A stretch of 64,000 nucleotides of DNA. It comes from Ornithinibacillus sp. 4-3 (GTDB lineage: Bacteria; Bacillota; Bacilli; Bacillales; Amphibacillaceae). The translations under genes and the position numbers were made by a program. The notes beneath the pieces are model-generated. The model searched no databases. It was not told the DNA's origin and saw only the letters and a list, made by a program, of their open reading frames with translations. The first letter of the stretch is position 1; each line of letters begins with the position of its first letter. The stretch spans positions 1,894,001 through 1,958,000 of the forward strand of contig NZ_CP162599.1 in the NCBI RefSeq assembly GCF_040958695.1, read 5' to 3'. Shown here one piece after another: positions 55,444-64,000 of this stretch.

Positions 55444-55734
55444 TACGTGTTCAAAAAGGACGATAAAAAGGACCATCATCGGTTAATTTCGCAACGTCCT
55501 GTTGCAACACCGATCCTAGCATATCCTGTGCGTCGAAAGTTCAAGGCGACGCTATGTTTTACGAACGGACTTGCGCGTGTTGTGGTGACTTCTGTGTTGC
55601 CCACAGGACGTGGGTGGTCTTTACAGAAGTTCCCCTATGCTTTTAAATACGTGAGTATCGGAAAAATGGCATCAACGCAGAAATTCGCTGCGGCATTTTT
55701 GTTGGGTTTTTTGAACATCCTCTTTAAAATATAA
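55444..55734 (+). repeat. TGTTCAAAAAG repeat family, largest copy (291 bp)
   Basis: The left end is TACGTGTTCAAAAAGGACGA and the right end TTTTTTGAACATCCTCTTT. CATCATCGGTTAATTTCGCA and CAACACCGATCCTAGCAT inside are shared with the 32.4 kb copy and can pair with each other (ATCGGT against ACCGAT); CATCCTGTG-type words are shared with the 58.5 kb copy. It lies between spoIIM and the fur promoter. A 101-codon frame crossing it was rejected as a gene. Confidence 0.88.
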
Positions 55735-55823
55735 CCTACTTATTCCTAAAATCAAATATATTTCTGGCAAAATTTCATGCAGTTCTATCTCAAATTACTA
55801 TACTCTACTATTATAACAGACTA

Positions 55824-56480
55824 TTAAAAGAAAAGTTGTGTCGATTGATATAAAGTTTTTATAAATGAAGTAAGTGCTTGATTAGCTATCACTGCTTCTA
55901 AAAAAGATGAACAAATAGACAGAATGACTAAAGCAAAAAATGCTGTTGCATAATGGACAATTGCTTTTTGAATAGGGAAAATATATCGTTTTGAAAATAA
56001 TTTTTCAAATAAAGCAAAAGTAAATTGCATTGCGAATCCACAAGCAAAAAGGTAAAGAGGAATGGCAATAATATTTTGTGGAACAATGAATAATGTGGCA
56101 AGTAAAAATCCATTTCCTCCTAATTGATTTACAAAAAAGCCAACTGTAAAACCAATAACAGCTCCCTTTGCGAATAATAAAATCCAAATAAACGGTACTC
56201 CAATAATCGTTAATCCTAATATAAAAATGAGCAATAGATATTTAGTATGAAAGTAAAAGCTATCCTTGAGAATTGCAAAAAAATCAATTTGATCTAGTTT
56301 TATTAGATGATGAAAATATTGTTCTAAATAAAAATATAAATCCTGTTTCTGTGTGAAATTCATACTATTAACGATAATGGCACCAAAAATAATTCCTGTT
56401 ATAAAAAGAATAACTAAGAAAAAGTATAAAGATAGATGTTCTTTCACATGTTCTTGTAGCTGTTTTTTTAATCCACGCAT
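55824..56480 (-). CDS. spoIIM: Stage II sporulation protein M
   Basis: SpoIIM is the membrane scaffold of the DMP complex (SpoIID, SpoIIM, SpoIIP) that dissolves septal peptidoglycan and drives engulfment. The 218-residue protein has about five membrane segments (around residues 18-40, 80-104, 108-124, 130-155 and 180-198) and the family pattern FAKGAVIGFTVGFFVNQLGG and IVPQNIIAIPLYLFACG. A sigma-E-like -10 lies upstream. It lies beside fur as in B. subtilis. Confidence 0.94.
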   Translation of the reverse strand: MRGLKKQLQEHVKEHLSLYFFLVILFITGIIFGAIIVNSMNFTQKQDLYFYLEQYFHHLIKLDQIDFFAILKDSFYFHTKYLLLIFILGLTIIGVPFIWILLFAKGAVIGFTVGFFVNQLGGNGFLLATLFIVPQNIIAIPLYLFACGFAMQFTFALFEKLFSKRYIFPIQKAIVHYATAFFALVILSICSSFLEAVIANQALTSFIKTLYQSTQLFF

Positions 56481-56501
56481 TTGGGAATCCCCCTATATCC
56501 T

Positions 56502-56509
56502 ATTCTATG
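56502..56509 (-). promoter_or_regulatory. Sigma-E-like -10 box upstream of spoIIM
   Basis: CATAGAAT, identical to the spoIVA -10 proposed at 13117-13124, lies 21-28 bp upstream of the spoIIM ATG on the minus strand. The -35 region is a weaker match. spoIIM is sigma-E dependent in B. subtilis. Confidence 0.45.
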
Positions 56510-56705
56510 AAAACTTACCGTACTAGAATAAATTTATGAGAATTCCCATGTAAAAATACCATTTAAAAATTATTTTATAGAATCAATCACATGATAAGAT
56601 ACTTTATGGATAGATTTTTTCGAGCTTCTTACACTATCTATCGCTATCTCTATATAAGGACAAACTTGTGCAAAATTTTTATACTTTCTTATCTCTTAAA
56701 AAAGC

Positions 56706-57869
56706 TTATTTTACTTTTCCGTATGTTCCTCCACCACCTGGTTGAATGGATATATTTCCTTTTCTCATTTCAATAATTTTCTTTGCAAGTGATGAAGGAA
56801 TGACTTCCAATAATTCCTCATAGGTAACTTCATGAAGAATATTCATTTCCGTGTGAAACGCTTGAATTAATTTTTCATATGTTTTTAATCCCAGCTTCGG
56901 TAAATACTCTAATGGAACATGATGAAAATAAGGAGGTCGATCCTGCTTAGATGTTGTAGCATTTGCTAAAAATTTAATCCGTTCAGCCACACCCATAATA
57001 AATTTTTCTACACCACAAACAGGACATTGCTTCTGTGAATGAGCCTGCTGATGTCCATTCACACAAACTGTGGAATAATATTTACCGAGCATCGGATTAA
57101 ATCCAAAATTACGAAGAATTTTTCTACCCTCCTGCTCCTTCAAGGCTAAGAAAAACTCCGTGAAATTTGGTTCTGCAAGCAAGATTTCTTGGTATTCCCT
57201 ACCAATTTTCTTCAATGAATGAGCATCCGAATTAGATAGAAATGAATAAGCATGTAGCTCCTCTAATTGATCAGCCATCGTACTGTCTGAGCTTAACCCT
57301 AGTTCTATCCCATCAATTAATGTTGGATCGAAAACCTCCTTCAAAGAGGCCTGTACCCCCTTACCATATAAGCTTTTAAAAGGAGTAAACACATGTGCTG
57401 GAATAAAAATACCGGCTAAAGCTTTCACTTTTTGCTGTAATTCGAGTGCTGTACCATAATATCTCTGTGAACTAAGCTGGATATTCGTTACCCTTTCACG
57501 CAGCCAAGCCGTGAACTGAGCTATTTTAGCTAATGTTGGTAGAAAACAGAGTACATGGATTGGCCCTTGACAGTTTTCATCATAAATCTCAATTTCTGAT
57601 CCTAAAAGTAATGTAACATTGCCAAAACGTATTCCACCTTGCGATAATTCTTCAGCTTTTCCTTGTTGGATGAGGTTCTCTATTTCTTCTTGAACAGAAG
57701 GAACATGACAATCTACTACCCCAATCAAATGAATTCCCTTACGCACATTTGCCTCTTCTAAAATATTGCTTAAAGTTAACGTTTTAGAGCCAGTTATTTT
57801 TACAGGCCGATGGTACATATCTCTTCCAATATGAATATGTAAATCAGCAAAAAAGGCATTTAGCATCAT
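56706..57869 (-). CDS. endoQ: Endonuclease Q-family protein
   Basis: EndoQ nicks DNA 5' of deaminated bases such as uracil and hypoxanthine. The 387-residue protein has an N-terminal PHP domain (FADLHIHIGRDMYHRP, IGVVDCHVPSV, LLLGSEIEIY, FIPAHVFTPF, FLSNSDAHSL: the metal ligands in family order), a zinc-finger-like segment (CVNGHQQAH and CPVCG) and a helical C-terminal part ending GGGGTYGKVK. Known EndoQ proteins are mainly archaeal, with a studied example in Bacillus pumilus and none in B. subtilis. Its start overlaps the nudF stop (ATGA), so the two are coupled. Confidence 0.88.
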   Translation of the reverse strand: MMLNAFFADLHIHIGRDMYHRPVKITGSKTLTLSNILEEANVRKGIHLIGVVDCHVPSVQEEIENLIQQGKAEELSQGGIRFGNVTLLLGSEIEIYDENCQGPIHVLCFLPTLAKIAQFTAWLRERVTNIQLSSQRYYGTALELQQKVKALAGIFIPAHVFTPFKSLYGKGVQASLKEVFDPTLIDGIELGLSSDSTMADQLEELHAYSFLSNSDAHSLKKIGREYQEILLAEPNFTEFFLALKEQEGRKILRNFGFNPMLGKYYSTVCVNGHQQAHSQKQCPVCGVEKFIMGVAERIKFLANATTSKQDRPPYFHHVPLEYLPKLGLKTYEKLIQAFHTEMNILHEVTYEELLEVIPSSLAKKIIEMRKGNISIQPGGGGTYGKVK

Positions 57870-58414
57870 TTTAAAATTCCCATCATTTCTAAATATAAAA
57901 TGGCATAATTAGTTTTCGCATCGCAAATCCGTTGCTCCTCTACAAATGCTTTTGCTTCTGCTAAACCAACTTCTATAATCTCCACAAATTCATCTTCATC
58001 ACCTGGCGGAGGATTTTCCATTTTTGTTATATTTTCGGCCAAATAAATATGTATAAGCTCATCCGCAAATCCTGGAGAAGTATAAAAAGAAGTGATAGGT
58101 ATTAATCGTTCTGCCTCATACCCTGTTTCTTCTTGTAGTTCACGAAGTCCTGTATCTACTGGATCCTCTCCATATTCAAGCTTGCCTGCTGGAATTTCAA
58201 TGATTGATTTCTCTAATGGTTTACGAAATTGCTCTACTAAAACAATTTTATTTTCTTCTGTAATCGCAACAATTGCAACTGCGCCTGGATGTTTAATAAG
58301 TTCACGTTTGGAATGCTTCCCATTTGGTAATTCAACGGTATCCACTTGCAGGTTAACAATTTTCCCTTCAAATATTACTTCTGTTTCCGTTGTCTTCTCT
58401 TCAAACTTTTTCAT
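57866..58414 (-). CDS. nudF: ADP-ribose pyrophosphatase (Nudix)
   Basis: It hydrolyses ADP-ribose to AMP and ribose 5-phosphate. The 182-residue protein has the Nudix box running from GEDPVDTGLRELQEETGYE and the ADP-ribose-type VEQFRKPLEKSIIEIPAGKLE and YTSPGF nearby. ATG at 58414 follows AAGGATGG; a start at 58426 has no spacing to its ribosome binding site. It corresponds to B. subtilis NudF (YqkG). The region 25 bp upstream is a repeat copy, so its promoter lies in or beyond the repeat. Confidence 0.94.
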   Translation of the reverse strand: MKKFEEKTTETEVIFEGKIVNLQVDTVELPNGKHSKRELIKHPGAVAIVAITEENKIVLVEQFRKPLEKSIIEIPAGKLEYGEDPVDTGLRELQEETGYEAERLIPITSFYTSPGFADELIHIYLAENITKMENPPPGDEDEFVEIIEVGLAEAKAFVEEQRICDAKTNYAILYLEMMGILK

Positions 58415-58438
58415 TATATAATCCATCCTTCTTTATAA

Positions 58439-58630
58439 TGCGTGTTCAAAAAATCCGATAAAAATCTATGTTTGCAACATCAAACGATTGGGAACTGATA
58501 CTACATCCTGTGCTGCGAAAGATCAAGACGGCAGACTTGAGTAAAAGACTTCGTAGAATATATAGGAAACTTAGTCGAAGTTCTCCTGTTCGATGCATCA
58601 TTTTTATTGAGCTTTTTGAACAACTTCTTT
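58439..58630 (+). repeat. TGTTCAAAAAG repeat family, 192-bp copy
   Basis: The left end is TGCGTGTTCAAAAAATCCGA and the right end GAGCTTTTTGAACAACTTCT. Shared modules are CATCCTGTGCTGCGAAAGATC with the 55.5 kb copy, and GTCGAAGTTCTCCTGTTCGA and GCATCATTTTTATTGAGC with the 48.7 kb copy. It lies between the divergent nudF and yqkF genes and ends within 25 bp of the nudF start. Confidence 0.88.
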
Positions 58631-58727
58631 TATTATTGGTTTTATCATAACATAAATCATGGTTTCTTTAGTTGTAATCATTCATGGCAAAATTTACAAT
58701 GAAATAAGAGATAGGAGGTTTTTTAAG

Positions 58728-59648
58728 ATGAAATATAATCGTCTTGGCAAAACAGATATGCATGTTTCAGAATTAGCCTTAGGCTGTATGTCATTAGGAA
58801 AAGATATAACGCATGCTCGTGATATCGTACAGCATGCAGTAAAATCCGGAATTAACTTTTTAGATACAGCAGATTTATATGATTTTGGATTAAATGAGGA
58901 AATGATTGGTTCCATCATTAAAGAAAATCGTAAGGACATCATCCTATCTACCAAAGTTGGAAACCATTTTGATACAAAATCCAAGGATTGGTATTGGGAT
59001 CCTTCACCTGCTTACATAGAGGAAGCTGTAAAGGATAGTTTAAGACGTTTACAAACAGATTATATTGACTTATATATGCTCCATGGTGGAACGATAGAGG
59101 ATCCAATTGATGAAGTAATAGCAGCATTCGAAAAACTAAAAAAAGAAGGCATCATTAGAGCTTATGGAATTTCCTCTATTCGCCCAAATGTCATTCGGCA
59201 ATTTGTTGAGAAATCAACAATTGATGCTGTAATGATGCAATATAGCTTGCTTGATCGTAGAGCAGAGGAAGAAATGTTGGAGTTATTGATAGCAAACCAA
59301 ATTAGTGTACTTGCTCGAGGAACAATAGCCAAAGGGCTGCTGTCTAATCAAGCAGCTGAACTGATTAAGAAAAAGGCTAGCAATGGTTATTTGGATTATC
59401 AATTTGATGAATTAATAGAAATACATGAGAAAATCATATCTAATCCAGAGCTTGCTCAACCTCTTTTAGCTTTATCACAGCAATATGCCTTAAAACACAA
59501 AGCAATAACAAGTCTTGTTTTAGGTATAAGTAGTACAAAGCAATTATTAGAGGCATTAGAGCATTATAATAACGCCAACCTAACGGATGAGGCCTATCAA
59601 TTTTTACAAGCAATTACGAAAGCAAATAAGTATTTAGATCATCGTTAA
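58728..59648 (+). CDS. yqkF: Aldo/keto reductase YqkF
   Basis: The 306-residue NADPH-dependent oxidoreductase has DTADLYDFGLNEEM with catalytic Asp and Tyr, LSTKVGNHF with the catalytic Lys, YMLHGG with the His, and GLLSNQAA-like and LGISSTKQLLEAL cofactor-binding segments. ATG at 58728 follows GATAGGAGG; the frame extends upstream but lacks a ribosome binding site. B. subtilis has YqkF next to nudF. Substrate unknown. Confidence 0.92.
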   Translation: MKYNRLGKTDMHVSELALGCMSLGKDITHARDIVQHAVKSGINFLDTADLYDFGLNEEMIGSIIKENRKDIILSTKVGNHFDTKSKDWYWDPSPAYIEEAVKDSLRRLQTDYIDLYMLHGGTIEDPIDEVIAAFEKLKKEGIIRAYGISSIRPNVIRQFVEKSTIDAVMMQYSLLDRRAEEEMLELLIANQISVLARGTIAKGLLSNQAAELIKKKASNGYLDYQFDELIEIHEKIISNPELAQPLLALSQQYALKHKAITSLVLGISSTKQLLEALEHYNNANLTDEAYQFLQAITKANKYLDHR

Positions 59649-59703
59649 GAGCATGTCAGTTAACCTATGATTTTATTCTAATGATAAAGGTGAGTGAAAT
59701 AGA

Positions 59704-60441
59704 ATGACATCTGAGATATTTGCCCACCGTGGCGCTAGTCATGAAGCACCTGAAAATACACAAGCCGCTTTTGATTTAGCTGCAAAATCTGGTGCAATAG
59801 GAATCGAAACAGATGTGCATCTAACAAAGGATGGCGTTCCAGTAATTATCCATGATGATACCGTAGATCGTACAACAGATGGTAAGGGATTTATTAAGAG
59901 CTTTACAATGGATGAATTAAAACAATTAGATGCTGGGTCATGGTTTGGCCCACAATTTACTGGTATGCGTCTTCTATCCTTAGATGAATTTTTACAATGG
60001 TTTCAAACAACACCTATGAAGCTAAATATCGAACTAAAAAATCGTCGAGTTTTCTATGAAAATATAGAGGAAATTGTATATCATTGTTTACAACAATTTA
60101 ATCTCTTAGATCGTGCTGCTGTTTCAACCTTTAATTTAGAAAGCGCTAAACATCTTGCTACCTTTAAAGGCTTAGAATCCGGGTATCTAACATCTAAGAA
60201 GCAAAATAATTTAATTGAGAAAATAGCTCCCATGAATATAGACGCATTACATATTCATTATCGTTTATTAAATAAAAAAATAGTAAATGAGGCAAAAGCA
60301 GCAAATATTAAAATTAGAGTTTATACTGTTAATGATACAAGAAAAATCAAAAGATGTTTTGATTACGGTTGTGACGGTATTTTCACAGATAATCCCGCGC
60401 ATGCAGTAAGCTTACAAAAGAAATGGCAGAAAACTAACTAA
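59704..60441 (+). CDS. Cytoplasmic glycerophosphodiester phosphodiesterase
   Basis: It hydrolyses glycerophosphodiesters from phospholipid turnover to glycerol 3-phosphate and an alcohol. The 245-residue TIM-barrel protein has [39 protein letters not shown] and the C-terminal [11 protein letters not shown]. There is no signal peptide, so it acts inside the cell. AAAGGTGA precedes the ATG. It belongs to the same group as B. subtilis YqiK, and follows yqkF in the same direction. Confidence 0.93.
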   Translation: MTSEIFAHRGASHEAPENTQAAFDLAAKSGAIGIETDVHLTKDGVPVIIHDDTVDRTTDGKGFIKSFTMDELKQLDAGSWFGPQFTGMRLLSLDEFLQWFQTTPMKLNIELKNRRVFYENIEEIVYHCLQQFNLLDRAAVSTFNLESAKHLATFKGLESGYLTSKKQNNLIEKIAPMNIDALHIHYRLLNKKIVNEAKAANIKIRVYTVNDTRKIKRCFDYGCDGIFTDNPAHAVSLQKKWQKTN

Positions 60442-60463
60442 ATTAATTATTGGAGTGGTTCTC

Positions 60464-61483
60464 TTGGTAAAATTATTCTCCCCTATCACATTGAAAAATA
60501 TAACATTGAAAAATAGAATTGTAATGTCGCCAATGTGTATGTATTCTTCTATGCAAGAAGACGGCTGTATCACACCATTTCATCTAACACATTATATTTC
60601 ACGTGCGGTTGGTCAAGTAGGATTAATTATGGTAGAAGCGACAGCTGTACAGCCAGAAGGTAGAATTTCTTTACAGGATTTAGGCATTTGGGATGAAAAG
60701 CATGTGGTTGGCTTAAAATCATTAACAGAGCAAATTCATGCTTATGGTTCAAAAGCAGCAATTCAACTAGCACATGCTGGAAGAAAAGCCGAACTGCCTG
60801 ATCCTATCTTTGCTCCAAGCAGTATTTCATTTGATCAAAACTGGAAACAGCCAAATGAAATGACTAAAGAAGATATTCAGCAAACTATTGAAGCCTTTAA
60901 AGAAGGTGCAAGAAGAGCAAAAATAGCAGAATTTGATATCGTAGAAATTCATGCTGCTCATGGTTATTTAATCAATCAATTTTTATCTCCTCTGGCTAAT
61001 CAGCGAACAGACGAATATGGTGGGAATCGCGAAAATCGTTATCGTTTTTTAAAAGAAATTATTGAGGCAATACGTAGTGAATGGCAAAACCTTCCCCTAT
61101 TTGTAAGAATCTCTACAGATGAGTATCATCAAGCTGGAAATTCATTAGATGATATTCTATACTTTGCTTCAGAGATGAAACAGCAAGGGATTGATCTAAT
61201 TGATTGTAGCTCTGGTGGAGTCGTTCCTGCGAAAATTGATGTTTATCCAGGCTACCAGCTCCCTAACTGTGAAGCAATTAAAAATCGGGTAGGTATTTCT
61301 ACGGGCGCTGTCGGTTTAATTACATCAGGCCTTCTAGCAGAAGAAGTTTTACAAGCAGAACAGGCAGATCTAATTTTTATTGGAAGAGCATTGCTGAAAA
61401 ATGCATATTGGCCATTGGAAGCAGCAGAACAACTTAAATATCAGCTACAATCTCCTAAGCAATACGAAAGAGGTTGGAACTAA
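60464..61483 (+). CDS. namA: NADPH dehydrogenase NamA (old yellow enzyme YqjM)
   Basis: NamA is an FMN-containing ene-reductase induced by electrophiles in B. subtilis. The 339-residue TIM-barrel has [12 protein letters not shown] with the FMN-tuning Cys near residue 26, [30 protein letters not shown] with catalytic His and Tyr, and a C-terminal [12 protein letters not shown] at 60464 follows GGAGTGG; a GTG nine bases upstream lies inside that site. Confidence 0.95.
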   Translation: MVKLFSPITLKNITLKNRIVMSPMCMYSSMQEDGCITPFHLTHYISRAVGQVGLIMVEATAVQPEGRISLQDLGIWDEKHVVGLKSLTEQIHAYGSKAAIQLAHAGRKAELPDPIFAPSSISFDQNWKQPNEMTKEDIQQTIEAFKEGARRAKIAEFDIVEIHAAHGYLINQFLSPLANQRTDEYGGNRENRYRFLKEIIEAIRSEWQNLPLFVRISTDEYHQAGNSLDDILYFASEMKQQGIDLIDCSSGGVVPAKIDVYPGYQLPNCEAIKNRVGISTGAVGLITSGLLAEEVLQAEQADLIFIGRALLKNAYWPLEAAEQLKYQLQSPKQYERGWN

Positions 61484-61495
61484 GGAGGTTGACAT

Positions 61496-62410
61496 ATGGA
61501 ATTAACATTTTTAGGGACAGGTGCAGGAATTCCTTCTAAAGAAAGAAATGTGGCTGCACTTGCTCTCTCTTTATTGCAAGAAAATAATACAATTTGGTTA
61601 TTTGACTGTGGTGAAGCAACACAACATCAAATATTACATACCAATATTAAACCAAGAAAAATAACCAAAATCTTTATCAGTCATTTACATGGAGACCATA
61701 TATTTGGATTACCAGGCTTTTTAAGCAGCCGTTCTTTTCAAGGTGGAGAGGATGAATTAATTGTTTATGGTCCTCCTGGAATTCAAAATTTCATTGAAAC
61801 AACCTTATCTATCAGTGCAACACACCTAACCTATCCATTGAAAATAGTTGAGTTTGCAGAAGGTAAAGTTTTGGAGGATGAAAAATTTATTGTGATCTGT
61901 CAGAAATTGCATCATGGTATCCCTAGTTATGGTTTTCGGATAATCGAAAAAGATAAGCCTGGCGAACTACTTGTTGAAAAATTAAAGGAAAAGGGTATCG
62001 CACCCGGCCCAATTTATAAACAAATTAAAGAAAATGATAAGATAGAGCTTGAAAATGGCAAAATCATTTATCGAAAAGATTTTATTGGCGAACCGAAAAA
62101 AGGAAGAATTATTGTTTACATGGGTGATACACGGAGAACACACTTAAATCATGAACTAGTTAAAGATGCAGATATACTTATTCATGAAGCGACATTTGAG
62201 AAGGATATGGAAGAATTAGCGAATAAATATTATCATACGACAACAGTTGAAGCAGCAAAACTTGCAAAAGAAAATCATGTAAAACAATTGATATTAACAC
62301 ACATCTCTTCACGTTATCAAAAAGAAGATTATGCACAACTACTAGCAGAAGCCTGTGATATTTTCCCTAATACAATGATGGCCCATGATTTTAGTACTTT
62401 TCATTGTTAA
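61496..62410 (+). CDS. rnz: Ribonuclease Z
   Basis: RNase Z cuts the 3' extension from CCA-less tRNA precursors. The 304-residue metallo-beta-lactamase protein has [15 protein letters not shown] with the HxHxDH zinc ligands at 63-68, [18 protein letters not shown] and [17 protein letters not shown] precedes the ATG. It follows namA by 12 bp. The 5' half shows the His, Asp and Glu residues expected of the long-arm form. Confidence 0.96.
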   Translation: MELTFLGTGAGIPSKERNVAALALSLLQENNTIWLFDCGEATQHQILHTNIKPRKITKIFISHLHGDHIFGLPGFLSSRSFQGGEDELIVYGPPGIQNFIETTLSISATHLTYPLKIVEFAEGKVLEDEKFIVICQKLHHGIPSYGFRIIEKDKPGELLVEKLKEKGIAPGPIYKQIKENDKIELENGKIIYRKDFIGEPKKGRIIVYMGDTRRTHLNHELVKDADILIHEATFEKDMEELANKYYHTTTVEAAKLAKENHVKQLILTHISSRYQKEDYAQLLAEACDIFPNTMMAHDFSTFHC

Positions 62411-62468
62411 ACAATTTTAACTAAACATAAAAAGATGATTACTAAAATATATTGGAAATTCCATTCCA

Positions 62469-63719
62469 CTACGATTTCATGTAATCATCTAAATAATCTT
62501 TTTGAAAGCTAGTTGTAAAATTGGCTTTCTTTTTTTCTTCTGGAAGAAATGAAACAGTAGGCTTGCCATACTTTTCATTTAATTTATTTACCGTATTCTG
62601 TAAATTTGCCCGCTTCTCTTCCTCTTCAAATGTAAAAATATCTAATTGCTGTGCAATACTCTCTTTTTCAGCAATATCCTGCATAGTTACACCTAATAAC
62701 CGAACTGCTCCCCCATTCCAATGCTGCTGGAATAAATCCCATGCTACTTTAAAAATATCGGAATGATTATCCGTATAGCTAGAGAGTTTTTTACTTCTTG
62801 TAATGGTAATCCAATCATCATAACGAACCATAATTTGTATCGTAATACCTAACATATTTTTACGTTTTAATCTTTGCTCAACATTTTGAGCAAGCTGTAA
62901 TAATAGACCATGTATCTGATGCTCATCAGTCACATCAGCAGGTAAGGTTTTCGAATTACCAATACTTTTACGATCATGTATAGATTCTGGATCTACTTCA
63001 CGTGAATCAATTCCATTTGCTCTATCCTTTAATCGCTGACCATTTACTCCTAATAAGCGGGTTAATTCATATTCATTATGCTCAGCTAAATCCTTAATCG
63101 TATGAACCCCAATTTGTTTTAATTTTTCAGCCGTTTTCTCTCCAACTCCATACATTTCATTTACTGACAAAGTCCATAGTGTATGATGGAGCTCTCTCTT
63201 CCTTAATACTGTAATTCCCATCGGCTTCTTCATATCAGACGCCATTTTAGCTAAAAATTTGTTCGGCGCGATTCCAATACTACATGGTAAATCTAGTTTT
63301 TCCAAAATACGATTTTGAACAAACTCTGCTATCTCTATAGGTGTTCCTCTATTTTCTACATTTGTAATATCCATATAGCCCTCATCAATGGATATTGGCT
63401 CAATAATTGGTGTTATTTCAGATAAAATTTGGAACATCGCCTTTGAAGCTTCCCGATATCGATCAAAATTAGGCCGTAAAATAATTAATTCTGGACAACA
63501 TTTTTTCGCTTGCCATATTGGCATCGTTGTTTTAACACCTTTAGATCGAGCCTCATAGCTACTTGTAATGATTATTCCTTTTCTTTCCTCAGGATTTCCA
63601 GCAATAGCAATTGCTTTTCCTTTTAATTCTGGCTGATAAGACATTTCAACAGATGCATAGAAACAGTTCATATCAATATGAAAAATAATTCTTCGCTTTT
63701 TCGATTGGAAGGTTAACAA
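62469..63719 (-). CDS. polY1: Y-family DNA polymerase IV PolY1
   Basis: It is an error-prone translesion polymerase of the DinB family. The 416-residue protein has FHIDMNCFYASVE and ISIDEGYMDIT with the catalytic carboxylates, a thumb with helix-hairpin-helix (MYGVGEKTAEKLKQIG) and a C-terminal little finger; near the end DIFTFEEEEKR resembles a beta-clamp contact. TTG at 63719 follows AGTAGGTGA and suits family length; ATG at 63746 has no ribosome binding site. Orthologue of B. subtilis yqjH. A LexA box lies over its promoter. Confidence 0.92.
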   Translation of the reverse strand: MLTFQSKKRRIIFHIDMNCFYASVEMSYQPELKGKAIAIAGNPEERKGIIITSSYEARSKGVKTTMPIWQAKKCCPELIILRPNFDRYREASKAMFQILSEITPIIEPISIDEGYMDITNVENRGTPIEIAEFVQNRILEKLDLPCSIGIAPNKFLAKMASDMKKPMGITVLRKRELHHTLWTLSVNEMYGVGEKTAEKLKQIGVHTIKDLAEHNEYELTRLLGVNGQRLKDRANGIDSREVDPESIHDRKSIGNSKTLPADVTDEHQIHGLLLQLAQNVEQRLKRKNMLGITIQIMVRYDDWITITRSKKLSSYTDNHSDIFKVAWDLFQQHWNGGAVRLLGVTMQDIAEKESIAQQLDIFTFEEEEKRANLQNTVNKLNEKYGKPTVSFLPEEKKKANFTTSFQKDYLDDYMKS

Positions 63720-63746
63720 ATCATCACCTACTTCATCATGTATCAA

Positions 63747-63760
63747 AGAACATTTGTTCT
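63747..63760. promoter_or_regulatory. LexA (SOS) box upstream of polY1
   Basis: The 14-base AGAACATTTGTTCT (AGAACAAATGTTCT on the minus strand) matches the Bacillus LexA pattern GAAC-N4-GTTC. A TATACT -10 lies immediately upstream on the minus strand at 63769-63774, so the box covers the transcription start area. Confidence 0.8.
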
Positions 63761-63789
63761 CTACCTATAGTATAACATATTTTAATGGA

Positions 63790-64000
63790 TCAATTATCTT
63801 CATTTGCATGACATTGAATGATTTGTAAGATCAATTTTGTTAATTGAAATAAATCATCAATGGATATCGACTCTTGTTTCGTATGAATATTTTTATAGCC
63901 TACTGCGATATTAGCCACATCTAAACCATAACTAGCTAAAATATTTGTATCACTACCACTTCGATTAACTATTGATTTATAAGGGATCTTTTGTTGCTTT
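63790..64000 (-). CDS. yqjE: M20-family peptidase YqjE, C-terminal part
   Basis: Seventy C-terminal codons are present; the gene runs off the right edge. The sequence NRSGSDTNILASYGLDVANI and AVGYKNIHTKQESISIDDL matches the end of the PepT-like M20 peptidases, including the SGSD and HT metal-site residues. B. subtilis YqjE lies beside the same polymerase gene. The stop is at 63790. Confidence 0.85.
   Translation of the reverse strand, partial: KQQKIPYKSIVNRSGSDTNILASYGLDVANIAVGYKNIHTKQESISIDDLFQLTKLILQIIQCHANEDN

Noticed and set aside
55429..55734. 101-codon plus-strand open frame
   Set aside because: It lies almost exactly over the largest repeat copy, has no ribosome binding site, ends in the repeat end and is not intact in the other copies.

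Overview
The window looks like chromosomal DNA of a low-GC, endospore-forming member of the Bacillaceae, most like Oceanobacillus, Virgibacillus or a close relative. The reasons are the AT-rich sequence, strong GGAGG-type ribosome binding sites, frequent TTG and GTG starts, many sporulation genes (spoIVA, sigF-spoIIAB-spoIIAA, spoIIM, ypeB-sleB, dacB, dacF) and a gene order that follows the Bacillus subtilis block from the aro genes to yqjE. No rRNA, tRNA, phage, insertion sequence with a transposase, or CRISPR array was seen. Comparisons with B. subtilis gene order are from memory.

Layout. Nearly everything up to 58.4 kb is on the minus strand, so operons read right to left. 1-5.9 kb: end of ypiA, then aroC-aroB-aroH-tyrA-aroA, without the trp and hisC genes usual inside this supraoperon. 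6-13 kb: cheR, ndk, the heptaprenyl diphosphate/menaquinone operon hepS-menG-hepT, mtrB (TRAP), hbs (HU) and spoIVA. 13-20 kb: yphF, yphE, a spoVIF-like gene, gpsA, der, yphA, an S1-domain protein and cmk. 20-30 kb: sleB-ypeB, bacillithiol disulfide reductase ypdA, a phosphoesterase, an unusual homoserine dehydrogenase-like plus SDR pair, a shortened ypbE, then ypbD-recQ-ypbB. 30-40 kb: sigX-rsiX, a cobalamin-riboswitch-controlled lipoprotein plus ECF S-component, and resA-resB-resC and resD-resE. 40-50 kb: rluB, dacB, scpB-scpA, ribT, a small M50-like protease, ppiB, lysA, the spoIIA operon and dacF. 50-58.4 kb: drm-punA-pdp, xerD, yqzK, fur, spoIIM and a nudF-endoQ pair. 58.7-62.4 kb is a plus-strand block (aldo/keto reductase, glycerophosphodiesterase, namA, rnz). 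The window ends with the minus-strand SOS polymerase polY1 and the 3' end of yqjE.

Regulation readable in the sequence includes a full cobalamin riboswitch with terminator (33.5-33.7 kb), a sigma-X autoregulatory promoter for sigX, a LexA box at polY1, a PerR box over a sigma-A promoter at fur, a sigma-E promoter for spoIVA, a candidate sigma-H promoter for spoIIA, and many intrinsic terminators.

The main unexplained structure is a dispersed intergenic repeat family with inverted ends built on TGTTCAAAAAG. Six copies are present (22.8, 32.4, 33.75, 48.7, 55.5 and 58.5 kb), from about 45 to 290 bp, modular inside, and never in a gene. Two copies abut the start regions of spoIIAA and nudF, and one would form nearly the whole 5' leader of the spoIIA mRNA. 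A second, GC-richer element lies at 570-766, and a perfect 19-bp inverted repeat lies at 41.1 kb.
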